Assembly (NCBI RefSeq): GCF_003315515.1
Contig: NZ_QNRY01000027.1
Span: 1-52,363 of the forward strand
Source of the DNA: Brenneria salicis ATCC 15712 = DSM 30166
GTDB taxonomy: Bacteria > Pseudomonadota > Gammaproteobacteria > Enterobacterales > Enterobacteriaceae
DNA length: 52,363 nt
Direction of reading: 5' to 3'
Numbering within the stretch: the stretch's first letter is position 1; every line of letters begins with the position of its first letter. The translations under genes were made by a program, and so were the position numbers. Positions 27,851-37,370 of the stretch are shown one piece after another. The notes under the pieces are model-generated. The model was not told the DNA's origin, did not search any database, and saw only the letters and a list, made by a program, of their open reading frames with translations.

Positions 27851-28045
27851 TATGACTTTTCCATTTTAAAGAAAGATTGACTCAGTTTGCTAGTTAGTTG
27901 ATGGCGATACCAAAATTTGGTACTAAAGAAAGGAGGATAGATCGTTCTGACTAAAGACTTACAGAAAAAAATTTTATCTCAGTCCATACAATGCATCAGT
28001 TGCATAAAATCATTTACTGATGCATTCATACGGATTAATTATCTG
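27851..28045. other. wzy-ugd gap with inverted repeats
   Basis: No gene. A 10-bp inverted repeat ATGCATCAGT/ACTGATGCAT (27991-28000 and 28016-28025) lies just after wzy and is followed, about 14 bases on in the minus direction, by a T-rich stretch: a possible imperfect terminator. A small palindrome TACCAAA-A-TTTGGTA (27908-27922) lies nearer ugd. A ugd promoter here is plausible but not identified. Confidence 0.45.
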
Positions 28046-29248
28046 TTATTTAATAATATTAGCCTGTATTTTTTCACTAATATGTGAATATCGCGCACAA
28101 AAAAATAAAATAATACCGCCAGATGCGCCAAATAAAAATGGATTAAACGAACCACCCGCCATCCATAACGCAAACATGATAAGCCCAATAATTAAATTAC
28201 TAACATTTAATCGACCGGACAGCAATTCTGGAGTCAGAAAACTTCCAAGCAACATTCCGCAAAGGATCAGGAAACCAATTGCACCGAGCGACATAATCAT
28301 AGATAAAGATTGGTTTTCATAAAGATACTTGACATCATAAGATCTAATCATGTTTGGAAGGTAATAACCAATCCCGTAGCCAAAAAAAGGTTTATTTTCA
28401 ATAGCTGTGAAAATTGCATTAATCTGTAAAGTTCTACTCATATCAGAGGCACTATTGAGCATCGAATCCATACGAGCGTTCAAAATAGAATTTATCACCT
28501 CTCCAAGAGGTGTCATAAAATAAATAAAAAATGAAATAACTAAGACTACAACAGACGAATACAACCAAGATTTAAATCGACCATTAAGTAAAAAACTAAG
28601 GAGAACCAGGAAGACAGCCTCAGCCCAAAAATATCTAGACATCGTTAACAACACTGAAGATAATAATAGAGCCAATGTCAAGATATTTGAAATTTTCACT
28701 TTTGTATTTAACATTTCATGAACACAAAAATAAATAATAAATGGTGTTATAGCATCCATAGGGATCTGAATTCTGACAACATTGCTATCTTCCACGCCTA
28801 ACGTCATCATATCTACTCCCCAAACTTCAGAGATGCTGCGTATGATATCCATTGGATTTGTACCCGTAGCGATAGCAAAAACTAGTATCAGAATTTTAAT
28901 AACAGCTATAAATATAAAACCAAACCGTAGTGATTTATAAACAGTATAGTCACCATTCTTATTGACAATACAAAATGAAACGAGAAAAAAAAGAACAATT
29001 AAAGATAAAAGAATATCCTTAGCTTGTCCTAAAACCAACCCCGTACTATTCCCCTGAACTAAAGAGTATAAACAAGCAAGTAAAATAAAAAAAATAAACA
29101 AATAAATCTTTTTTATGAAAAAATAAAAACCAGACTTATTAAAAAAATAATATAAAGCGACAAAAAACACAAAAAAAGGGCTTCTTGCTAAAATCAGATA
29201 AATTGCAAATTTTGGAATAGCTAGCCCATTTCTGCTAATTATTCTCAT
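28046..29248 (-). CDS. wzy: Wzy-type polysaccharide polymerase
   Basis: A 400-residue, very hydrophobic protein with about ten predicted membrane segments and a large hydrophilic loop (about residues 250-315). The motif SRTLQINAIFTAIENKPFFGYGIGYY near 285-310 has the arginine and glycine pattern of O-antigen polymerase/ligase proteins. In the Wzx/Wzy route it links repeat units at the periplasmic face. Sequence is AT-rich, as usual for wzy. The assignment rests on topology, the motif, and position beside the transferases. Confidence 0.8.
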   Translation of the reverse strand: MRIISRNGLAIPKFAIYLILARSPFFVFFVALYYFFNKSGFYFFIKKIYLFIFFILLACLYSLVQGNSTGLVLGQAKDILLSLIVLFFLVSFCIVNKNGDYTVYKSLRFGFIFIAVIKILILVFAIATGTNPMDIIRSISEVWGVDMMTLGVEDSNVVRIQIPMDAITPFIIYFCVHEMLNTKVKISNILTLALLLSSVLLTMSRYFWAEAVFLVLLSFLLNGRFKSWLYSSVVVLVISFFIYFMTPLGEVINSILNARMDSMLNSASDMSRTLQINAIFTAIENKPFFGYGIGYYLPNMIRSYDVKYLYENQSLSMIMSLGAIGFLILCGMLLGSFLTPELLSGRLNVSNLIIGLIMFALWMAGGSFNPFLFGASGGIILFFCARYSHISEKIQANIIK

Positions 29249-29299
29249 AAATACCTCAGCCTAAATCATCAAGAACAATCATAATGATAAATTATAGTG

Positions 29300-30223
29300 C
29301 TACATAAACACGTATAGGCCTACCGTGCGTATAAGACCAGCACTTTTTACCCCATGTTTTAACGCGCTGTATCTGCGTTTTAATGGATTCATCTTATGTA
29401 ACCCAGAGTATACTTGCAAAAAATTTTTTTCTTTTGGCGACAGTTCACCATTAAATCGATTTAGAAACGCCTCAGCCTGTTTTTGCGTGCTAATAATATT
29501 TTTATGAAGATTAGATTTTAATACTTTTTTAAAAATAAACAAGAGATCAAAATTGAGTGCCCCAACCTCATTCGATGAATGCTGTCGATATATCATCGCC
29601 GGCTTATCGATATAATAAATCTTGCCAAAACATGCGGCAACCAGCATAATCCACCAGTCATGCATTATAATTTCTTGGGGCGTATTTCTAAGCAAGCGAA
29701 GCAAGGAGACGTTAAATAAAAATGTACAACCTTGTCCAGAATTTTTTACCACCAACCGTTCAAAGCATAGACCGGCATCCACATCTAATGCCGATGAATG
29801 AACAAAAGAATTATTTTTCACGTTTAAATTTTCATCAGAAATGATAGAGTCAGTGAAAACCAGACAGGGTGTATCTATCCCAAACTCACTTTCCATCTCT
29901 TTTATTTTTAAAATTGAATCGTGAATTTTATCGTCAAACCAAAAATCATCCTGATCTGCTAACATAAAATATTCAGCATCTTCCTCTACATGATTCAGTA
30001 ACCAGGAAAAATTATTCTTGGCACTTCCTAAACGATCTTTGTGAACAATCAACTCTATATCAGGAGAGTGCAAGTTTCTGACAATGTGCTCTGTTTTATC
30101 GGAGGACTGATCAAGACTGATCACCACCTTAAGATCATCTATATGGTTCGCAGATAGAATACTTTTTAATTGCTGCTCGATGTACTTCTCACCATTGTAT
30201 GCTGCCAAAAGGACTTTTATCAT
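29300..30223 (-). CDS. Glycosyltransferase family 2, rhamnosyltransferase-like
   Basis: A 307-residue GT-A enzyme. It has the N-terminal VLLAAYNGEKYIEQQLKSIL motif, the metal/nucleotide motif LADQDDFWFDDKI near residue 90, HDWWIMLVAACFG near 180, and YRQHSSNEVGA near 210. The last two are typical of bacterial transferases that add rhamnose from dTDP-L-rhamnose (RgpB/WchF-like), which suits the rml genes here. It could use 6-deoxytalose instead. Donor and linkage are inference. Confidence 0.78.
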   Translation of the reverse strand: MIKVLLAAYNGEKYIEQQLKSILSANHIDDLKVVISLDQSSDKTEHIVRNLHSPDIELIVHKDRLGSAKNNFSWLLNHVEEDAEYFMLADQDDFWFDDKIHDSILKIKEMESEFGIDTPCLVFTDSIISDENLNVKNNSFVHSSALDVDAGLCFERLVVKNSGQGCTFLFNVSLLRLLRNTPQEIIMHDWWIMLVAACFGKIYYIDKPAMIYRQHSSNEVGALNFDLLFIFKKVLKSNLHKNIISTQKQAEAFLNRFNGELSPKEKNFLQVYSGLHKMNPLKRRYSALKHGVKSAGLIRTVGLYVFM

Positions 30224-30278
30224 AATTAATCTCTATATTACATGGTCAATAAATGCGTTCAACAATTAGCCATAGATA

Positions 30279-31217
30279 TTATTTCCTTTTCCAAAATCCT
30301 TTATGCATACTCATTTTAACCACAAGACTTTCAGGAATTTTCGTATACTGTTGACCTAATTTATAACCCAATATCTTCAGAAAATTATGAATTAATGCTC
30401 GCGGGATCCATAATAGATTGCCATTTGATAGATACTTTATCTCAGAAAAGATAAATTTCATTCCTTCACCACCGACACCGCCGAACTGATCTCCAATCCA
30501 TGAATGATCATGATGAAAAACACCGATATCAAAATAGCGTTTGAACTCCTCAACAGGAGTATAGTTATGAGAATGACGCACCTCAGAATCAGCCACATAA
30601 GCTATTTTATAGCCAGCCGAAACCGCCTTCGCTGCTAAATACATATCCTCGCTAAGGATGGTATTAGTCGGAAATCCACCTAACGCTTTTAAAATAGATA
30701 AACGGTAAGCAGCAAAAGAGTTAGAAGTAAAAACCGTCTTGATACCTAAAATTTTTTTTGAAGATAGATCACTGGTATAGCTTTCTTTTTTATAATTAAA
30801 ATATCTTGCATGCGCAGCTAATGGATTCGCATCAAGGTGAGGCAACTGACGACCATAAGCGATTGCGATTTGAGGATCGAAAAACACCCCCACAATCTTT
30901 TCAAGTGCGTCAGTTCTATTTAAAATAGCATCTTGTGTCAAGAAAATAACAATGGCATCATTTTCCTCCGACAGATCAAGAACCATGTTTCTTGTACCAC
31001 CGTGATTAAAATCTTTCTTATGTATCTTAATCACGTTAAAGTCATTTTGCTCTGCATCTTCCCTGGTAGAATCAGACGACTCAGAATCTACAATCTGTAA
31101 TAATGCTGGCTTAATACTTTGTACTTTTAATGAACGTAACAGTTCGTGCCATAACGCCGTTGAAGAAGCATTATAAGTAGGAATAAATACTAAAGTATCC
31201 AAGTTATCACCATACAA
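30279..31217 (-). CDS. Glycosyltransferase family 2, rhamnosyltransferase-like
   Basis: A 312-residue GT-A enzyme. It has FIPTYNASSTALWHELLRSL at the N-terminus, VDSESSDSTRE near residue 43, the FNHGGTRN motif near 69, FLTQDAIL near 92 and SEDMYLAAKAVSAGYKIAYV near 190. FNHGGTRN with TQDA is common in dTDP-rhamnose-using transferases of O-antigen loci, so a rhamnosyl or 6-deoxytalosyl donor is likely. No membrane segment; it should act at the inner face of the cytoplasmic membrane. Confidence 0.78.
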   Translation of the reverse strand: MYGDNLDTLVFIPTYNASSTALWHELLRSLKVQSIKPALLQIVDSESSDSTREDAEQNDFNVIKIHKKDFNHGGTRNMVLDLSEENDAIVIFLTQDAILNRTDALEKIVGVFFDPQIAIAYGRQLPHLDANPLAAHARYFNYKKESYTSDLSSKKILGIKTVFTSNSFAAYRLSILKALGGFPTNTILSEDMYLAAKAVSAGYKIAYVADSEVRHSHNYTPVEEFKRYFDIGVFHHDHSWIGDQFGGVGGEGMKFIFSEIKYLSNGNLLWIPRALIHNFLKILGYKLGQQYTKIPESLVVKMSMHKGFWKRK

Positions 31218-31228
31218 AGTAATCGTTA

Positions 31229-32227
31229 TTAATTAGCATTAAAAAAAACGTCGTCTAACCATTTATCCATAGAATAAATTTCTTTTACATTTTTAGAATA
31301 AGCTTTGATATCTCCCACCAAAAATTTAAAATCAATAACAGGATTATCCATCTCTATGACATTGATCATTTCAGGATCAAAAAAATCATAATTAGTAATA
31401 TCTTTTCCCGTGGTAATTATCTTCTTCTGAAACCCGATAGATTCTATAGCACGCATCGTCAAACCAGTTTGATCCGGATGCGGCAAATCCAAAATACATT
31501 TAGATTGATTATTTAACAGAATAACTTCCTTATATGAAAGCTGTCTTAAATGCACGCCTTGAGATTGGCCTTTAAACCATAACTTTACCCAGGTGGGTAT
31601 ATTGGTGATTAAGAATACATGCATCCTCAAACCATGTTCTTTAGCTTGTTTTTGCAAAAGACGAACCTGAGCCAGACGTGATGAATGCATTAACCCCACA
31701 AACAGCAAGTCATATTTATAAGGATCATCGCTATCTCTACGAGTGGCTAAATTCTCTCCGCTTACTGCACGATAAAATAATGGCCTGAATTTTATCATTG
31801 GATATATTTCTACATCTTTTCTATCGAAAGATAATATCCTGTCAAAGAACTTAAATTTATCGATAACACCTGGAAAACGCTTTAGAGAATCCCATTGATA
31901 CATGATAAACTCACTATCTGGCAAATAATCCCTTAGATTCTTTATAAACGAATAACTACAATCATTTGCTTTGATAATAAGAACTTTATCATATTTCTTA
32001 TTTTTTACTTTCTTTAAAATTTTCTTTTCATGGAGCGATTGTAAAAAATTGACAACAGGAGAAAATTTAGCCAATAAACCGCCCCACGGACGGGTAAATA
32101 AAGGAAGAGGGCGCTCCGTTAACGCCGTGACCTGCCCTCCTTGCTCTTTAATGCGGTTAACGATCTCTTTTTCATAATCGTAGAAACCAATACCTATGAA
32201 TAACACACTGAGACCGGAAAAACTCAT
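31229..32227 (-). CDS. Putative GT-B glycosyltransferase of the polysaccharide locus
   Basis: A 332-residue protein with the layout of a GT-B transferase: an N-terminal Rossmann-like half (SVLFIGIGFYDYEKEIVNRIKEQG), MYQWDSLKRFPGV near residue 115, and a C-terminal half with YDLLFVGLMHSSRLAQVRLL near 175 and LDLPHPDQTGLTMRAIESIGFQKKIITT near 245-275, the acidic-Gly-rich nucleotide site of many GT-B enzymes. It resembles CgeB/Eps11J-like proteins of exopolysaccharide loci. Donor unknown. Its stop lies 11 bases from the next gene. Confidence 0.65.
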   Translation of the reverse strand: MSFSGLSVLFIGIGFYDYEKEIVNRIKEQGGQVTALTERPLPLFTRPWGGLLAKFSPVVNFLQSLHEKKILKKVKNKKYDKVLIIKANDCSYSFIKNLRDYLPDSEFIMYQWDSLKRFPGVIDKFKFFDRILSFDRKDVEIYPMIKFRPLFYRAVSGENLATRRDSDDPYKYDLLFVGLMHSSRLAQVRLLQKQAKEHGLRMHVFLITNIPTWVKLWFKGQSQGVHLRQLSYKEVILLNNQSKCILDLPHPDQTGLTMRAIESIGFQKKIITTGKDITNYDFFDPEMINVIEMDNPVIDFKFLVGDIKAYSKNVKEIYSMDKWLDDVFFNAN

Positions 32228-33354
32228 TTATATAGTCCTTTTTCCTTCATTTCCCTAATGCTTGTTTCATAGCTATCAACTTGTGTTTCCTGGGTTAAAA
32301 CCCAATCAACAAATTTTTGAATTCCTTGTTCAAAGTTTACAGAAGGCGTAAAATCAAGAACTTTTTTTATGATAGTCAAATCAGCAATATTATGTCTGAT
32401 ATCACCAACTCTGAAATTACCCGTTGTTTTAACCGTTACATCAGAACCATAAGCTTTAACCAGGGTGTTTGCCACCGTGGTAACATCTGTTGACACACCA
32501 GCACCAACATTAAACACATGACCTGCTGCCGCAGGATTTTCGATGCCAGCAATCGTCGCTTTGACTACATCATCAATGTAAACAAAATCCCGACTTTCAA
32601 GACCATCTTCAAAAATAAAAATATCGTTATTATTTCGAATTCGCGTTGAGAATATAGACAGAATTCCGGTATAAGGGTTAGAAAGGGACTGGCCTGGTCC
32701 ATATACATTTTGATAGCGGAAAGCCACGGCAGGAACATTCAACGCCTTACCTGCGGCCAAAACAAGCTGCTCTTGAGTTTGCTTTGTAATACCATAAATA
32801 GAGGATGGATGAAGCTTGCTACTTTCATTTGTAGGAAGCATTTCAACGTTCTTAGCGCATATTGGACATTTAACCTCGAAATCCCCCTTCTCCATGTGTT
32901 CCGCACTACGAGATTCAGGATAGACTTCACCGCACGAATGACAGTGATAGCGACCTTCGCCATAAATCGCCCTTGATGACGCCACGACAATACGCGAAAC
33001 ATCATGAGGCTCATTTGCCAACAGATCTAAAAGAATACCGGTTCCACCCACGTTGACATCGGTATATTGCTGGATTTGGTACATCGACTGACCCGTTCCG
33101 GTTTCCGCCGCTAAATGGACAACACAATCCTGCCCCTTAAGCGCGGTACGCCAATCATCTTTGGAACGTACATCACCACGAATAAACGTTACCTTATCTG
33201 CGATACTTTTATAAAGAGGCGAATCATCACTATGAATTTGAGGTGATAAATTATCCAGAACAGTAACACTCCATCCCTTCTTAATCAATGCAAGCGCTAA
33301 ATTGGAACCGATGAACCCCGCCCCTCCGGAAATAAGTACATTACGATTTGACAT
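32224..33354 (-). CDS. dTDP-L-rhamnose 4-epimerase-like SDR with Cys4 insert
   Basis: A 376-residue extended short-chain dehydrogenase. The NAD motif GGAGFIGSN is at residues 10-18, SSRAIYGEG near 126, and the catalytic YxxxK is Tyr187/Lys191 (SIYGITKQ). Between them (about 138-166) is an insert with two Cys-x-x-Cys pairs (CHSC, CPIC), a zinc-ribbon look. That insert and the VNVGGTGILLDLL, SNPYTGILSIFSTR and GDIRHNIADL motifs recall WbiB/Tll-type dTDP-L-rhamnose 4-epimerases, which give dTDP-6-deoxy-L-talose. This suits the rml genes. I chose ATG 33354, preceded by AAGGAG. Another nucleotide-sugar epimerase role is possible. Confidence 0.72.
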   Translation of the reverse strand: MSNRNVLISGGAGFIGSNLALALIKKGWSVTVLDNLSPQIHSDDSPLYKSIADKVTFIRGDVRSKDDWRTALKGQDCVVHLAAETGTGQSMYQIQQYTDVNVGGTGILLDLLANEPHDVSRIVVASSRAIYGEGRYHCHSCGEVYPESRSAEHMEKGDFEVKCPICAKNVEMLPTNESSKLHPSSIYGITKQTQEQLVLAAGKALNVPAVAFRYQNVYGPGQSLSNPYTGILSIFSTRIRNNNDIFIFEDGLESRDFVYIDDVVKATIAGIENPAAAGHVFNVGAGVSTDVTTVANTLVKAYGSDVTVKTTGNFRVGDIRHNIADLTIIKKVLDFTPSVNFEQGIQKFVDWVLTQETQVDSYETSIREMKEKGLYK

Positions 33355-33361
33355 AGATAAT

Positions 33362-34009
33362 TTACTCCTTATTTTTTTCAACAGTAAGCCAAGTCTGCGT
33401 TACTGGATCGTACTTTTTAATAATTCTTGCTGGTATGCCGGCAATGACACAACCAGAGGGAAAATGTCCTTTGACAACGGCGTTAGCACCGACAATACAA
33501 TGGTCTCCGAGTATTGTTCCCGATAGAATGCGGGCTCCTGCGCCAATGAAGCAAGAAGAACCTATCGTTATTGGGCTATAATTCAGTTGTTGCTCAAGAA
33601 CATTTGTATCAAAAATTTTATAACCATGATCCGTGTCATTGATCATCACATTCAATGAGATCGTAACATCATGTCCAATTTTCAAATCACCTGCGGAAAT
33701 AATATGGCAATTTTGTTGAAGGCTTACATTATTACCTAAACTGATCAATGGTAAAAACGATGTATTACCATATTGATTAATACCTTCAATTCTTGAACCA
33801 TGCCATATCAGCACATTATGACCAACTGAAAGATATTCAGGCGTCCAAAATAATGGTTTAAATATAGTAACCTTACTACCACAAGACTTTAAACGAAAAC
33901 GATAAAACAAGTTAGTATAAAGTCCATTAAATAAAAAACTGAGTGACTGAAGTTTTCTTGAAAGTGGCATATCACAAAATGATTTTATTTTTTTTCGTAC
34001 CCTCACCAT
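33362..34009 (-). CDS. Left-handed beta-helix O-acyltransferase
   Basis: A 215-residue hexapeptide-repeat transferase of the WcaF/maltose-O-acetyltransferase type. The hexapeptide pattern (I-G-x-x-V, L-G-x-N) runs from about residue 85 to 190 (LGNNVSLQQNCHI, IGHDVTISLNVMIND, IGAGARILSGTILGDHCIVGANAVV) and ends with the family's IAGIPARIIKKY. DTDHGYKI near 130 supplies the expected histidine region. It probably adds acetyl (or another acyl) groups from a CoA donor to the repeat unit or a sugar nucleotide. Confidence 0.8.
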   Translation of the reverse strand: MVRVRKKIKSFCDMPLSRKLQSLSFLFNGLYTNLFYRFRLKSCGSKVTIFKPLFWTPEYLSVGHNVLIWHGSRIEGINQYGNTSFLPLISLGNNVSLQQNCHIISAGDLKIGHDVTISLNVMINDTDHGYKIFDTNVLEQQLNYSPITIGSSCFIGAGARILSGTILGDHCIVGANAVVKGHFPSGCVIAGIPARIIKKYDPVTQTWLTVEKNKE

Positions 34010-34030
34010 GTAGTCACCTCAATAGTATAT

Positions 34031-35284
34031 TCAAGAAATGATAGAACTTTGTATTGCATCACGATAATTATTTATCTTATAACCAGAGATATACTTAAGG
34101 CGATTCTCTACTCTTTCCCAAAATTCTTGTGTACACATAGCTTCGCTAAACTTAATTATTGTTTCAGATAAGCTATTCTCATCATAGAACTCGTCATCAA
34201 GAACATTAATGCTTCCATCAGCGTCCTCATCTATAAAGCGCAAGCTTACACAGTTATTCATATAGCTATCATAATATGCAGTACTATTATAAGATATGGT
34301 CATATCATAATCCCTATGCTCAAGAAGGGATTTAATTGTCCCACTTTTACATAATGAAAATCCATGATCCCCCAAAAAACACTCATAGTCAGTTATCTGT
34401 AATGAAGGATGCATTTTGATTTCAGCATGTATATTAGGATTTTTTTTTCTTACAGAAGAAATTATATCGAGAATACGTATATTATTTTTATGAAACATAT
34501 ACCTGGATAATAAGACCAGAATTCTTAACTCATCCGAAGGTTTACGCTTTTCTAAAACTTTTGGTTGACTAGGGTAGCCAGCAACGATAATTTTTTCGAC
34601 AGGAATCCCATAATCTATAAATTCATTTTTCGTATACTCTCCCCAGCAAAGAAGCTTATCAGAAATAATATTTTCATAACAAATAGCATCAATTGTTTTA
34701 TTTTTGAAGAAAAAATAGAGTCCATGCTGAAGAGTAAATGTAGGGATATTATTGCCTTGAAAGTAAAGATCCATTACCGCTTCATTAACATGTGAACTAC
34801 AAAATGACACATATGCACCCAATACAGGTTTTTTATTTTTCTCTAACTCATCAATATAGTTCATTAAATAAGTAAAAGAAGCCGAAAACATAATTTTTTC
34901 TTTAAAAGTAAGTCCCTTACCCTTACGAAAAATATGCTTTAAAGAATTAATTATATTAGAAAAGTTTATTTTTAAAACTCTCCGATTCTCATTCAGATCA
35001 ATGATTTCACCCGGAGCTTGCAATTGAACATAATGTAACAAATCATAATAATCCTTACGATGATAGCTACCCATAGAATAGAGAATATCATTCTTACTTA
35101 AATGTGGAATACTGATTTTTCTAGAGGCAAAAAAGTTAAAAAAACTTTTCAAGTTTAACTTTTTTAAGTTATAAGAAGCAGAAGCAATTTCTACAGATAA
35201 AATATTATGTAGAGGATACCCTCTATAAAATAGAGATATATTTTTTTTGTATTCCTTATATTTTTCAAATTTATCTTGCACCAC
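34031..35284 (-). CDS. Putative glycosyltransferase with HP and QHG motifs
   Basis: A 417-residue protein with no close family I can name. Motifs visible are TLQHGLYFF (residues 184-192), LLCWGEYTKNEFIDYGIP followed by VAGYP (211-237), MHPSLQ with an HP pair (292-293), and a serine/threonine cluster SYNST (331-335) just before YYDSYMNN. QHG, HP and late Ser clusters occur in GT-B enzymes using CMP-sugars (polysialyl- and Kdo-transferases) and in CDP-glycerol transferases. Since the locus encodes a KdsB-like cytidylyltransferase, I infer that this protein transfers the resulting CMP-ulosonate. AT-rich; no membrane segments. Confidence 0.5.
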   Translation of the reverse strand: MVQDKFEKYKEYKKNISLFYRGYPLHNILSVEIASASYNLKKLNLKSFFNFFASRKISIPHLSKNDILYSMGSYHRKDYYDLLHYVQLQAPGEIIDLNENRRVLKINFSNIINSLKHIFRKGKGLTFKEKIMFSASFTYLMNYIDELEKNKKPVLGAYVSFCSSHVNEAVMDLYFQGNNIPTFTLQHGLYFFFKNKTIDAICYENIISDKLLCWGEYTKNEFIDYGIPVEKIIVAGYPSQPKVLEKRKPSDELRILVLLSRYMFHKNNIRILDIISSVRKKNPNIHAEIKMHPSLQITDYECFLGDHGFSLCKSGTIKSLLEHRDYDMTISYNSTAYYDSYMNNCVSLRFIDEDADGSINVLDDEFYDENSLSETIIKFSEAMCTQEFWERVENRLKYISGYKINNYRDAIQSSIIS

Positions 35285-35299
35285 TTCCCCTCCATCTGC

Positions 35300-36535
35300 T
35301 TATCTCTGATTACAATCTTTTTTCAAGATCACAAAGGATTTATATGCGCGTAAAATAAAAACCGCCAACTCAGAAGAAAATGTCAATAATGCAATATATA
35401 AGGCTGCAACATGTCCAGTAGTATACAGTAGCGCTAATCCTATAGAATATAAAGAAGCACCAAACATAAGCGTCTGATTGGCTACTTTATGAAATCCCAC
35501 GCTACCTAATAATGGGAAGCCGAGAAATGATGATGGAACAACAAAAAGACAAGTTATCATAAATATTTTAACCAAAATTACAGCCGAACCAAACCCATCC
35601 CCTACATACCAGTATATAACCTGATCAACCCATCCCCATAATAGGGCACATGCTATAATTGCAACGCTTAAAACTGCACTGCAAGTTATAAGTAAAAAAC
35701 GAACTTCTTTTCTAAAAACCATAAAAGGATAAAATGCCTGGGTCACAGCAGCAATTGCCATTTGTCCTAATTTATAAAATTGATCGGCAACTGCATATAC
35801 AGCAGCTTCGCTGGTTCCAGCCACACGAGAGACAATAAATACTGAGGCTTGCGTATACATTGCAACCATAACCCTGGGAGCATAGAACCCCATAGCATTC
35901 CGCAACAAATCCTTAATATCTTCATAATTAAAGGAGGAGAATGTATATCCACGCGCTTTTCCATAGAAGATAGAAAAAAGCATACAAATTACGGCGGATA
36001 GGCCAAATGAATAAGTCACAATATAAAAATCTTCGGACGAATGAACGTAAAAATATACAATTGCCAACATGACTAACTTACTCAAGACGGTGGCTATCGT
36101 GATTACCTTTAATGCCTCCATTCCCTGAAATAACCAGTTAGGCTGTAAAGATGTGGCGACAAGGAATAACCAGAATGGAATAGTATAACTTATAAAATGA
36201 TTGTGAGGTGTTAACAAAAAGAATACAAAAAAACTTAATATTAAAATCGGTGCTTTAATTATATATGAAACAGATAATAATTTTCCTACGTAAGAGCGAT
36301 TATCCCTATTTTCAGAAACCTCTTTTATTAAATAAAAAGCCATTCCCAAGTCAACTACAACAAAAGCAAAGCTTGAAAGTGATACGCCAGAGACATAAAG
36401 CCCATACTCATCCTTAGTCAACCTGTTAATTAACAGAGGAGTCAATATTACACCAACAACTATAGAACTGGCTTGAGTTATAATTGTTGCTATTATATTA
36501 AAAAAAAGATTAAGCTTTGGATGAATATTACTCAT
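35300..36535 (-). CDS. wzx: Wzx-type repeat-unit flippase
   Basis: A 411-residue polytopic protein of the MOP/polysaccharide-transporter family with about twelve hydrophobic segments. The N-terminal FFNIIATIITQASSIVVGVILTPLLINRLTKDEYGLYV is the typical first two helices, with the LxxxEYGLY motif. It should flip the lipid-linked oligosaccharide from the cytoplasmic to the periplasmic leaflet. High AT content fits the serotype-specific part of the locus. Confidence 0.9.
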   Translation of the reverse strand: MSNIHPKLNLFFNIIATIITQASSIVVGVILTPLLINRLTKDEYGLYVSGVSLSSFAFVVVDLGMAFYLIKEVSENRDNRSYVGKLLSVSYIIKAPILILSFFVFFLLTPHNHFISYTIPFWLFLVATSLQPNWLFQGMEALKVITIATVLSKLVMLAIVYFYVHSSEDFYIVTYSFGLSAVICMLFSIFYGKARGYTFSSFNYEDIKDLLRNAMGFYAPRVMVAMYTQASVFIVSRVAGTSEAAVYAVADQFYKLGQMAIAAVTQAFYPFMVFRKEVRFLLITCSAVLSVAIIACALLWGWVDQVIYWYVGDGFGSAVILVKIFMITCLFVVPSSFLGFPLLGSVGFHKVANQTLMFGASLYSIGLALLYTTGHVAALYIALLTFSSELAVFILRAYKSFVILKKDCNQR

Positions 36536-36628
36536 GAGTTAATATTATCTTTATCGTGGTTATTGATTGAATAGAATACTTATGGATGGTTTATTGCAAA
36601 ATAACCATCCATAAAAGGCATCAATATT

Positions 36629-37363
36629 TTAGTGAGAGTTCTCACTTATTATTTTCAATACTTTCTCTACATCTTCAGGTGTATCTATCGCAAGACTGTT
36701 TCCATTAACACTTACCATATTTACATCATATCCCAATTCAAGGAAACGCAATATTTCTATATCTTCTTCGTTTTCAAACAATGTTTTATCAGGGCAGTAT
36801 GAAAAATCCTTAAGGGCTTTAATAGGGAATCCATAAATACAAATCTGCTTCCAGGATTTATTAAACGCCCCTGTCTTATTTGATGGAATAGCCGCACGAC
36901 TCATATACATCAATCGGCCATCCGGTCGGAAAGCGACTTTAGGGATTGTTTTACTCTCGTATTCTAATGGATCTTTTATTGGTGCCATACCATTTACAAT
37001 TACATTTGGATTACGAAGGCACTCATCAATAATAGCTTTAATATCTGCAGGGTTGATAATAGGCTCATCGCCCTGGACATTTATGACAAAATCGAGATCA
37101 CCTATTTTTTCAGATGCTTCATAAACGCGATCAGTGCCAGTTTTACACTCACCACTTGTCATTATTACATTATCAGTAAACGTCAAACAGAAATCAAAAA
37201 TCCTTTTATCATCAGTTGCAATATATATCTTTTCCCCAGCAACGGCTTCACAACAACGAAGCCAGACACGCTTAATCATTGGAACACCATGCAAAGCGAT
37301 GAGGGGCTTTCCTGGCAAACGAGTCGATTTATATCTGGCGGGAATTACCACTGCATAGTTCAT
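36629..37363 (-). CDS. KdsB-like CMP-ulosonate synthetase (cytidylyltransferase)
   Basis: A 244-residue nucleotidyltransferase closely following KdsB (CMP-Kdo synthetase). It has VVIPARYKSTRLPGKPL at residues 4-20, TSGECKTGTDRVYE near 70, INVQGDEPIINP near 95, SRAAIPSN near 155, IYGFPIKAL near 173, NEEDIEILRFLELGYDV near 200 and AIDTPEDVEKVL near 225. It should activate a 3-deoxy-ulosonic acid with CTP. A housekeeping kdsB is expected elsewhere, so this second copy, beside an aldolase and a HAD phosphatase, is probably for a special sugar of this polysaccharide. 7 bases separate it from the HAD gene. Confidence 0.85.
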   Translation of the reverse strand: MNYAVVIPARYKSTRLPGKPLIALHGVPMIKRVWLRCCEAVAGEKIYIATDDKRIFDFCLTFTDNVIMTSGECKTGTDRVYEASEKIGDLDFVINVQGDEPIINPADIKAIIDECLRNPNVIVNGMAPIKDPLEYESKTIPKVAFRPDGRLMYMSRAAIPSNKTGAFNKSWKQICIYGFPIKALKDFSYCPDKTLFENEEDIEILRFLELGYDVNMVSVNGNSLAIDTPEDVEKVLKIISENSH

Positions 37364-37370
37364 ATTTCAC

